From the NCBI GenBank assembly GCA_028571685.1, contig CM053154.1, positions 10,014,001-10,078,000 of the forward strand: 64,000 nucleotides of DNA, in the 5' to 3' direction. The stretch comes from Heterohyrax brucei. Its lineage: Eukaryota > Chordata > Mammalia > Hyracoidea > Procaviidae. This document shows positions 54,757 to 64,000 of this stretch, piece after piece. Positions within the stretch are counted from its first letter, which is position 1. Each line of letters opens with the position of its first letter. The notes beneath the pieces are model-generated. The model saw only the letters and a list, made by a program, of their open reading frames with translations. It was not told where the DNA came from and made no database searches. The position numbers and the translations under genes were made by a program.

Positions 54757-57165
54757 TTGATCTTACCACCTCAAAAAAAAAGAGAACTGAACCTGATGGC
54801 CATCCAAGATCACCCCAACTCTGAATGATTGACCAATTATTAAAAAACCTATTAGCAGATACGATGGCTGCTCTTCTGCGTCACCTTGACTCGGCCACAG
54901 TGCCTAGTTGTTGGGTCAAATGCGTCTCCAGATAATGCCAGGAAGGTATTTGCATGTGGGAAACATTTAAATCAGCTGACCAGGAGAAACGCAAATTATT
55001 CTCCGTAATGTTGGTGGGCCTCATGCAATCAGCTAAAGATCTTAAAAGCAAAAACCGAGGTTTTCTAGTCTTAGAATTCTACCTTGATATTACAAGGAGA
55101 CAGCTCGCCAGAATTTCCTGACTGTGGATTTTGGACCAGCCGGTACCCACCATGGTGTGAGTTGATTCCTTTTAAATAAACATCTTTCTAGATAGACAGA
55201 CCCAGAGAGCCAGATCCTACTGGCTCCGTTTCTCTGCAAAACCCTGGCGAAGAGAGCAGACAACGGTTCCGTCGGCAAGATTCAAATAGGCACCAGAGTC
55301 CTTAATAAATTACTTTTTCTACAACTCCCCAGCTGGGGTTAGCTGACCCCTGCAAACTCCCACAGCTGTGAGAGGAGCGGGGGTTTCTGGGATGCTCTGG
55401 CTGCTAACTCAGTCAGCTCTGTCTCCCCAGAGGATCACAAAAAGCAAGGACCCCATCAACAAACATTTCAGCTTCTAGGCAGTGCAGGCACTCATTTCCC
55501 TATAATCCTATTCCCCCACCGTTTCGGGAGCACAGAGCAGCCGAAAAGCCAGCAAAACCAAAGCTGAAGGAAAAACCAGCCATGAGAGACAAGTCCAGTT
55601 CCTTCCATCTCCCCCTTGAAAAGTATGAAGTGCTCCTGAGTTTCAAAAACATTTTGGTTGCTGAGTCTGCAGGCGACATCCATCTGCCAGCTGCCCAGCA
55701 TACTCCTCTTCGGGGGGCTGGGGTTTCCAGTCTGGTCCTGTGTCAGCTGAAGTTTGCTTCAAAGGCTACTGTTGCGGCCACTGGCTGGGACTCAGCTGAG
55801 TGAGTCAGTGTGCCTGCTAGCAGTTATGCTAACCGTTCATTTTCTTTAAAAGTTAGGCAATGGAGAAAATAGCATGTCCCTCACAGGATACGCAGGCCTC
55901 CTCCTCTGGAAAAACAAATTGGGCCGCAGAGAAGGGTAAATTTAGGGGATATTAGCATCCAAAGACTTGCTTGACAAAAGAAAAATCCATGGAAGCCTGT
56001 GATGGTCCCCATAGAACAGGGATGGACCAGGAGGAAGGGGAGAGAAGCAACAAGGATTGGGAACCTGGATGAACTGAAGAGTGCTTGGAGCAGGGCTACT
56101 AGGAGACAGGACAGGCTACAACATTTGAGTCACAGCCCCCAGGGTCTGCTGAACAGACCGAAGACTAATGGGCTCCTCATTGCCCAAGGCCACCTAGTGG
56201 TGGTGCAGGGAGGTTGCCTGGGATGAACTATTATTCCCAAACTTATTCTTTATATTTTTAAAAAAGATGTACACCCTCTTTTCTATAAAAATATATGCCT
56301 TAAGACAGCCAATGATACAGATCATATAAGAAGTAAACTGCATATATGTTCATGAACATAAAGTGCTGACATACAAAATATTCTAACCATAGGGCCAGTG
56401 GTTTCTGTGAGCTGCCTAGTGGACAAAGCAAAGAGGGAAATACTGAGCCATGTTCTTGTTTCCAGATTCCATGCCCTGATTTAATAAAATGAACTTGTTA
56501 ATTAACACTTTAAAGAGAATAATAAGTCCTCAATTACCAGAAATGCTGATTTCTCTCTTGCCAAAGAAAATGGTGTGAATGTCAAGTTCTAGAAAGGCTG
56601 TTTCAGGAAATGAGTGGATCTTGCCGTAAATACGAGGCTGACTGGACCATCAAGAGCCCTCTGCACTTGCAGACTCTCAGAAGGTATGCAGCTGGTGCTT
56701 CCCCAGCAGGAACAGGAACCCCCGAGGAACAAAGGCTGGTAAGAACTGAAGACAGTGCCCGGAGGAACCCCAGTGAAGCAGAAAGCTGACTTGTGTTCTG
56801 AAAGCCAGTTGAATGACCTGGGAAGCAGCAGCTGGTACTGGGTCCAAGCAACCAAGATGAGGAAGAAAAGACGAACCCAGCAATTCAGCCTCCAACTCTC
56901 CCACCCCCAGCCCCAGCCCTCATTCCCTTCTGGGCTGCCCGCCCTTCTCATCTCAGCTGGAAGGTCCTCTCCTTAGACATGTGTCCTTGTCTATACTACC
57001 TGGGAGGTCTCTTCTGCCTCTTGTTTGGCATGTGACCTCACTGTGTCAATCACTATGTGTACTCAGTCTTCCCTGTTCCCACACCGGATCTCAGGCTCTA
57101 CAGGGAACAAGACCCAACTGCTGCCGCCGTGTCAGCATCTACTGCAGTGTGGGCCAAGGGAAAAG
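54757..57165. other. HTRA1: HTRA1 intron 3, single-copy part, 2.4 kb
   Basis: No exon or clear repeat. An AP-1-like TGAGTCA lies near 55800. Confidence 0.4.
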
Positions 57166-57167
57166 AA

Positions 57168-57346
57168 ACGGCTAGCATCAAGTCCACTTCAACTCCCGGC
57201 CACCCTGTCTGTGTCAGAGCAGAACTGTGTTCCACAGACTTTTTCATGGCTGAGTTTTCAGAAGTACATCACCAGGCCTTTTTTCTGAGGCACCCTCCAC
57301 CCCTGGCTGGTCTCTGGGTGGCCGCTGAGCACATTAACAGTTTGTC
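57168..57346 (-). mobile_element. AfroSINE, long-body variant
   Basis: GCATCAAGTCCACTTCAACT, GAAGTACATCACCAGGCCTT, TTTTCTGAGGCACC; the head is decayed. Confidence 0.82.
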
Positions 57347-57755
57347 TCCACCCAGAGACATCTCTGGCAAAGAAAGAGGCTCCCTCGGCTCTTCAACAGT
57401 GACGGCACCCAGGAACACTGAAAGCATAAACAAACCCAATCTTAGAAGAATCCATCAGCATCTTAAAACTGAACAAAAGTTTGCAAATGTTTTGGAACTC
57501 ATGTCTAGTACAGAGGAGCAGAAAAAAGGCCTTTCTCTGATGCATTTTGCAAGGCCCAAACCTCATCTTCAGCAGAAAAGCACCGCTGTCCCCATCAAAA
57601 GAGAAAGAGTAAATTAAAACAGCCTCTTGTTCGAGGGTCCCCTCCGATCAGATAGTGTTTCATCTCCCTTGATTCTTTGGAGTTTATCTGTCTCCCAGCA
57701 CGCTCTCCTACTCTGTGACAAGGTGATGACCATTCAACACTGCAGTTGGCACGCT
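57347..57755. other. HTRA1: HTRA1 intron 3, single-copy part
   Basis: The 186-codon plus frame at 57057-57617 crosses a SINE and intron sequence and has no domain. Confidence 0.4.
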
Positions 57756-57759
57756 TTCT

Positions 57760-57962
57760 CCATAAAAAGCCAGAGTAAATATCTTCAGCTTTGTGGGCCA
57801 ACTCCTCCACTCTGCTGTTAGACAGCAAAAGCAGCTGCAGACGTTACATAAAGAAGAGGAATGGCTGTGTTCTAATAAAACTTTATTTGCACAATAAAAC
57901 ATCTGGAGGGCCAGATTTGGCTGATTGGGCCCCTAGGCCATAGTTTGCCAGGGCTGGACGCT
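57760..57962 (+). mobile_element. hAT-type MER element, second copy
   Basis: AGAGTAAATATCTTCAGCTT, TGTGGGCCAACTCCTCCACT, GGCTGTGTTCTAATAAAACT and ATAGTTTGCCAGGGC. Same family as 37795 but covering the other end. Confidence 0.75.
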
Positions 57963-58290
57963 AATGTCCATCTGCATACTAACTAAACCGTCAAACGAAA
58001 GAAATTGACATCACTTCCATCAGCCAAGAGGGACAAGAGGATTTGCTGATGTGGTCCCAACAAACTCACTCCCAAGAACCTAGGAACTGTTGTGTCAAAA
58101 CCATAAACAATAGTCTTAATGCAATTCCCTGAAGAGAAAAATGTCAAAGTGAAAAAAGACATTACCGTATTAAGAGAAAAATATAACCAAAGAATTTCCT
58201 TAACAATAAACTAAGTTCTTGACACTGGGCCAGGGAACACAGAAGGGCCCCAGTTTCCACAGTTTAGGTAACTGAGCATTTTCACATTCC
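57963..58290. other. HTRA1: HTRA1 intron 3, single-copy part
   Basis: AT-rich; nothing recognised. Confidence 0.4.
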
Positions 58291-58432
58291 AAAACAAAAA
58301 CTAAACCCATTGCTCTCAAGTCTATTCCGACTCATTGCAACCCTATAGGACAGAGTAGAACTGCCCCATAGGGTTTCCAAGGCTGTCTGTCCCCTCTGTG
58401 GGAGCAGACGGTTGCAACTTTCTCCTCCGTCA
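58291..58432 (-). mobile_element. AfroSINE, partial
   Basis: CCATTGCTCTCAAGTCTATT, CCTATAGGACAGAGTAGAAC, TGCCCCATAGGGTTTCCAAG. The head is missing. Confidence 0.92.
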
Positions 58433-59808
58433 CATTCCAAAAGGCACTGCAGTCAGGACAACAGGAAGCCACATCCCCATAAGTCTCTGGACAAAGTCTT
58501 AGACGGAGAAATAAAAGCCAGTTTCCATTCTGCTGCTGGATTTACATTACCTCATGAAATATTAATCCCTATCCCCCTAAAAATGGTAAAAATCAATACA
58601 GTAATAGAATCCTGTCTCCATCAGCAAAGCCTGAGGTGTCTGTAGCAAATACAGCTGCAGCCCTCTGAGTTCTGGGAAAGAAAGAGGAGAAACACAAAAA
58701 GACCCAAACCAAGGAAGCGGGAACAAAGAACTCCAAACAGAAAAACACAGAAACAAAATAAAGGAGTAACTGGGGCGAGTGTGAGCCACATTCCAGGTTC
58801 CAGGTTGCGTTAGGAGAAGGAGCGGCAGACCGCAGAGGCAGAAAGTGACTGTACAGTTTGGCCTTATCTGATCCACTCTGGACAAGTTTGTGCGGCCCCG
58901 TCAGCGCCTTCCGATAACCGGGTTGCCTGAGGAGAGGCGACCGGGGGCTGCGCCCGGCCTGGCGTGAGTCACCCGCGTGCACACCACACCCCGCCCTACA
59001 CACGGTCCCTGGGGTGCTGCCCGGTCCCTCCTCCCTCAGATGATTTGCAGCAGATTCCCCACGCCGGGCCCAAGTCCAAGGGCAGGCCTGCAGAAAGCCA
59101 GAGGCTACTCAGCAGCTCCAGAGATTTCCAGACCAGAATCCCGGCCCACTGGCCACGAGAGACCCGTTCCTAACTTCTCAAAGATCAGCAGTGTTGGTCT
59201 TTCCTGCCCTGTCAGCAAGCACGGCAGGAAAAGGGTCGTCTGCACACGCATCAGCCCCCACCACCCAGGCTTCACTCTGCAGCCACTTCAAACAGCCCGG
59301 GGGTGGCATGGGACCCACACAGGCACCAAAGGGAAGGAAGAAGACCTCCCCGCAAGCCTCAAGCCAGCTGTTTGAAAATATTTACCTAGCTGCTGGCATC
59401 AGACAAACCCACCCCAGGCGAGCTCACTGGCTTGCCAGCGCTGTACGTCTCCCAGGATCTCAGGACCGTGGCAGCAACGGCTCCCTCCAAACTCTAGGCA
59501 GTTTATGGAAAGAGACAGGCCCTGGCGGAGAGGCCTAGGGTTAGGAGGCGCCTGCAGCCAGCCGACCCTCAGCCTCATTGTCCCTCAGCCTCATCATCCG
59601 CCGTGGGGACAATCAGCAGGCAGCAGGCTTAGGGAGCCTTCTGTCGCCTGTGAAGCGCCTAGCCTGGCTGCCCTCCAAGCAGCTCAACTCTGAACTCCAA
59701 CACACATTTACTGAGCACCTTCTCATGTTTGTTAATACTGTTCATTGTCCCTGAGGCAGTGCTGAGTCGTGGTGACCTTACAACAAGCACTCAAACAAAT
59801 AAAAAATA
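58433..59808. other. HTRA1: HTRA1 intron 3, GC-rich single-copy part
   Basis: 58880-59700 is GC-rich with a small CpG-dense patch around 58890-58990 that includes an AP-1 consensus TGAGTCA at 58965-58971. No exon is recognised. Confidence 0.4.
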
Positions 59809-59811
59809 TAT

Positions 59812-60004
59812 ATATGCTGCCACAGAGTTGATGCCAACCCACGGTGACCTCCCGCATGCAGAGCAGAACTACTCTGCAGGGCGTTTGGCGTCTGTGACCC
59901 CTCAGAGGCAGATCACCAGGCCTTTCTCCCGAGCCAACTCTGGATGGGTCCCAACCTCCAACCTTGCCAGGGGTAACTGAGCATTTAACGGTCTGTGCCA
60001 CACG
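59812..60004 (-). mobile_element. AfroSINE, long-body variant
   Basis: GCCACAGAGTTGATGCCAAC, GGCAGATCACCAGGCCTTTC, CTCCAACCTTGCC, end GGTCTGTGCCAC. Preceded by a short AT run. Confidence 0.87.
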
Positions 60005-60150
60005 GGAGTTCGTGCACGGCTTCTACCGCCTGAGACGTGGACAAGACAGATGTGCCCGTCAGATTCACAGGAAGGGCAGCCTTAAACCGACAAACAGTCA
60101 AGACCATTATGTAAAAGAATGAGGAAAACAGGGACAGCGAGATGCGACTG

Positions 60151-60975
60151 TTGTCATGGGGTGCCGTCACGTTGCTCCAATTCACGGCGACCCTACATGG
60201 AAACCCTGTCCAGTCCCGACCCGTCCTCGCGGTCCTGGCTGTGTCTGGGCCACCGCTGCAGCCACTCTGTCGCTCCATCTCACTGAAGGCCTTCATCTTT
60301 TCTCGCTGACCTTCTACCTTACCAAGCACGACAGCCTTCTCCGGAGGCTGGTCCTTCCAGATGGCACGGCCAAAGCCTGCGAGTCACACCACCTTCAACT
60401 GTGTGGAGCGCGATGGAAGGACAGCTTCCGAGATGGATTTGTTCATTCCTCCGGCAGCCCACAGTGTATTCAATATTCTTCACCAGCACCATAATTCAAA
60501 GGCGTCAATTCTTTCATCTTCCTTATTCAGAGTCCAGCTTTCACATGCATCTGAGGTAACTGAAGCCACCACGGCATAAGACTAGTGTGCCTTAGTACTC
60601 AAGGTGACATCTCTGCTTTGGGACACTTCAAAGGGGTCTTCTGTAGCAAATTCACCCCATGCACTACCATTGTCTGATTTCTGGACTGCTGCTCCGACAG
60701 GCATTGACTGTAGATCCAGATGAAGTCCGTGATAGCATCCGTCTCTTCTCCATTTAGCACAATACTGCTTATTGGTCCAGTTGTGAGGATTTGTCTTCCT
60801 TATGTTGAGACGTCGTCTCACCGATCTTCATTAGTAAGGGCCTCAAGTCCTCTTCACTTTCAACAAGCAAGGTTGTATCGCCTGTATATCACTAGTTGTT
60901 AACGAGTCTTTGCATTCTTCAGGTATGATGTCTCTGATGTCATCCCACAACTCGTCCAGTCTTTGGTCATTAGAT
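60151..60975 (-). mobile_element. RTE-clade LINE, 5'-truncated, internally deleted
   Basis: The inverted 3' end begins at 60151 and is readable to about 60905, where the YADD loop is decayed. It then jumps to an upstream RTE segment (GATGTCTCTGATGTCATCCC, CAACTCGTCCAGTCTTTGGT), which in the full copy lies near 21080. Confidence 0.85.
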
Positions 60976-61495
60976 AGACTGGGGTTCCAGGTCCCCAGAG
61001 TATTTGAGGTGAGGGTGGGCAGTGGGGAGTGACCACGACAGGGTTCAGGGACAGGCTGGCTGAGAGAGGTTTTACCGGAGGCCTGAGGATAGAGTCAGCA
61101 TTTAAAACCCTGGAGGAAGACACTCCTGGGGAGGGAACGGCCAAGGCTCCACAGGGCAGCGCTGAGTTTTGGGGGCAGGGGAGGAGGGGCAGTCACGCCA
61201 GATGAGTGAGGGTGCTGGGAAGGCATGAGGTCAGGAGGAGGCAGGAGGCATTCCATCGGGCCAGCTTTCAAGGCCTCGGTGAGCAACTAACGATTTCTTT
61301 TTAAGAACATTGTGGAGTCTGTAAGGATTCATGGAGGATGGCCCAGGATTTGAAAGAGGCCACCATCTGGGGCATGTGTTTTTCTCACTGTGTTTGGAAA
61401 CAGCACAGCTGAGAAAACATCTGTGACAAAAGTCACTGTCCCTTTGTCCCCCCTTTAGCAGTCTCTGGTAGTCACCTCTACCCTCCACTCTGGCC
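60976..61495. other. HTRA1: HTRA1 intron 3, single-copy part
   Basis: Nothing recognised. Confidence 0.4.
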
Positions 61496-61496
61496 T

Positions 61497-61655
61497 CAGA
61501 AATCCTGGTGGTGTAGTGGTTAACAGCAAGGACTGCTAACCAAAAAGCTGACAGTTCAAGGCCACCAGGCACTCCTTGGAAACTCGATGGGGCAGTTCTA
61601 CTCTATCCTCTAGGGTCGCTACGAGTCAAAAGGGACTCAGTGGCAGCAGGTCTTT
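61497..61655 (+). mobile_element. AfroSINE
   Basis: AAATCCTGGTGGTGTAGTGG, GACTGCTAACCAAAAAGCTG, CACTCCTTGGAAACTCGATG, tail GGGACTCAGTGGCAGCAGG. Confidence 0.93.
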
Positions 61656-64000
61656 TTTCCGTCACTCTGGCCTCAGGAAACCCAGCTACTCTCCTCTACA
61701 TATCTCTCCCTGGATGACGAAGGGAAAACACTGCAGGAACGCAATGCTGCCAGTAGGTCCCAGTTAAAATATCACGCAAACCTGGCGAGCGGATCACGTC
61801 AGACACATTTGGGAACGGTTTGCCTCCAGCTGAACTAGTTTGCCCTCAAAGCTGCTTTCTATTAAAGTGTTTACACGTCCCCTGTTCCCACTTCCTGCAG
61901 CTGGCAGGCCTTTCCATGTTAATGCTGGCCCTGTCACCGGTCCCAGGAAAGGGGGCTCAAATCCCCGGACTGAGCACAGACAGAGTGGGTCAGGGAGCTG
62001 GGCTGCAGGGAGGCAGAGCAGACCAGAGGGGCTCCTCAGTGAGCCGTCTCCCCAGAGTTCTCCCATCTCCAAGCTCAACAGGGAAAGAGACAGCACACGT
62101 GTCTTCAGGCAGTGAGACGGGTTCCTTGGTCACGAGCCCAGAAACATCTCTAGCAACTGTGAGCCAAGTGAGGTGGGGAGGGGGTGCTTACTGGAGATGA
62201 AAGAGAAGCTCCCAGAATGCCAAAAGCCAAGACCGGGGCTCAGATAGGCTGGTGAGGGGAAGGGGCTCAGCAGCTGGGCCCGGTGAGGCATCATTCCCCT
62301 TAGCTGTGGCACTGACATGCTGTGTCGGTTCCCGGGGGAGCATCTGCTTGGTCTCAGTGGACCGCAGGCAGGTGGGGCCCTGTGGCAGACAGTCCCACCA
62401 AGACTCCAATGGGCGAGAAGGAGGTCTCCAGAGCCAGTATTGGCAGCTGCTCCCGCAAGAGGGAGATGGATTTCCAATCGGCAATAGCACCAGATGTCCT
62501 TGAGAATTTCCATTTACTTAATAGTTTCAGGGGTACCACGCTCAGGAAGCATGAGGGCCATGAGTAACGGAGAACCCTCTGAATGAAATCACGATACTGG
62601 GGAGGAAGCTGGTCCAGTAGTGAGCCCCCAAGTTCATCTACATGGCAGGGTCACGCCAGCTTCAGGGGATGAGTTGTGAACAGCCCTGGGCCAGCTGGGC
62701 ATGACCTCACGCCAAAGGCACCATGGGGAATAATTTCCTTTTCTCAAGCCCAATCTTTGTTGGTACTGTTCTGCTGTTTTTGAGTTTTCCTAATCTGTTT
62801 TTTTTTTTTTTTATCTCTCCTATTATTCTCTCTCTCTGACACAAAGCAGTGCAAGAGCGTACCGTCTCCACTGCCTGGCTGCCTACAGACATCCCCGGCT
62901 AGGCTGACGGGTACATGGATATCCTCAGCGGGAGGTCCTCCAGCTGGACGGGTCTCATTACAAGCCAACCTCTCCCCTCTGCTCCTCCAACCAATCTATC
63001 AGCAAAGTGAAGGACAAAAAGGGACAGAGCTGGGAGAGACACCTTCACTCTCTCCCCTTCCAACTACTATCAGCTAAAAAAAAGGAGTTTAGTCAGTAGA
63101 AACCAGTCCTTCGGTGGGGGCAGCGGGACTGCCATTTAATACCCTTTAATTTCTGACTCTATTTTCAAAAGCTTCATCACTTCACCCTGAAATCTGCAAG
63201 CCGGAGACACACGTCAGACGGCGTGCTGCTGGCTCCGCGGACAGCGAGGGGCAGGGCAGGATCGTCTGCAAACCACGGCTCGGCATTCCCGACATCCTGC
63301 CTGGACACGCCAGCGATGACACCACGGTAGGCTCCACCTTGGCTCGGAGTCGGGAAAGAATATCCCCCAGCCAGAAGCAGCTGCAGGGATCCGGCCCACG
63401 CGTTTCAAATGCAACATGACTCGGTGGGCGCTGCTCCACGTGTGTCCAAGCCAGCATCCCGCCCGGGAGGAGTCCTCAGCCCCCCGCTGCTGGCCACCCT
63501 CCCTGGCTCGGTGGAGCCAAATGGCCTCACGTGTGGCCACAGGATGTGCTCTTCCGGCCAGCCTCCTTCCGGGAGGCCACCACATCCTGGACACCTCTTG
63601 TAGCAGCGTGTTCTAAGTCGGTGTGAGGCGCCTTCCTGCCGGTTATTTAAAGTTACGCTGTCTCACTGCACCAACTTCATCCTTACAGGGTGATGATGGC
63701 ATGGTCTCAGGCACCTGGGAGGCAGTGCCTGGCTGAGGAGGCCGGGTTGGGACATGTAGTTGTGGTCATGGCCTCAGGACTTGCATTCAGTCACCTGTGT
63801 CTGCCACCTACATCCCTGAGGTGCCGCAGAACATAGACTCCTGACAACGTGCCAAAGCCCATAATAACTATCCCTGGAGCCTAGACACTGTGCTAACCGA
63901 GGCTGATGGTATTCAGTCTTGATCTGGTCCAACTAGGACAGAAAGACCGATCTGTCAGGTTGTTGTACTGTGGTACCTTGCGTGTTGCCCAGATACTGGA
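61656..64000. other. HTRA1: HTRA1 intron 3, single-copy part to window end
   Basis: 2.3 kb without a recognised exon or repeat, apart from a T-run at 62798-62813. The frame pairs at 61820-62567 and 63182-63616 are overlapping shadows in GC-rich sequence. Confidence 0.4.

Overview
This window is mammalian nuclear DNA, most probably from an afrotherian and best matched by an elephant. The evidence is the interspersed repeats: dozens of tRNA-headed SINEs of the Afrotheria-specific AfroSINE type, several copies of an RTE-clade LINE whose 3' tail matches the SINE tails, two copies of a lineage-type L1 3' end, and older mammalian MIR, L2, MaLR, hAT and mariner pieces. The species call is inference from repeats and recalled repeat families. 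No database search was possible.

The only protein-coding gene I can support is HTRA1 on the minus strand, the secreted HtrA-family serine protease. Six consecutive coding exons are present (human exon numbers 4 to 9) at 46007-46201, 44395-44427, 42779-42893, 41648-41705, 38874-38969 and 37065-37233. All splice junctions inside the window are GT-AG, the phases join exactly, and together they encode 221 residues, equal to human residues 260-480. They carry the second part of the protease domain, including the catalytic serine in a 33-base exon, and the whole PDZ domain. The 3' UTR runs down to an ATTAAA signal near 36536. The exons for the signal peptide, IGFBP and Kazal modules and the catalytic His and Asp are not in the window. 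Everything from 46202 to 64000 is read as intron 3 (at least 17.8 kb), so the gene runs off the right end.

Layout. 1-36500 is intergenic DNA beyond the 3' end of HTRA1. It is a mosaic of SINEs, RTE fragments (one nearly full length at 19203-22345), a nearly complete dead mariner (24115-25399), two mariner-derived palindromic elements, a solo LTR nested in one of them, a MaLR LTR split by a SINE, a purine-rich G-tract (28730-28878) and a 27-bp minisatellite (31682-32285). 36515-46201 is the HTRA1 3' half with repeat-bearing introns, including a 34-bp minisatellite in intron 4 and a third mariner palindrome in intron 7. 46202-64000 is intron 3 with L1, SINE, RTE and hAT pieces and long single-copy stretches.

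I found no new gene system. The most notable structures belong to repeat biology. One SINE family is a tRNA-Gly head fused to the two ends of the resident RTE LINE. Three mariner derivatives share one palindromic architecture. One SINE carries a near-perfect 47-bp inverted duplication. Exon 9 of HTRA1 contains two back-to-back CRE palindromes.
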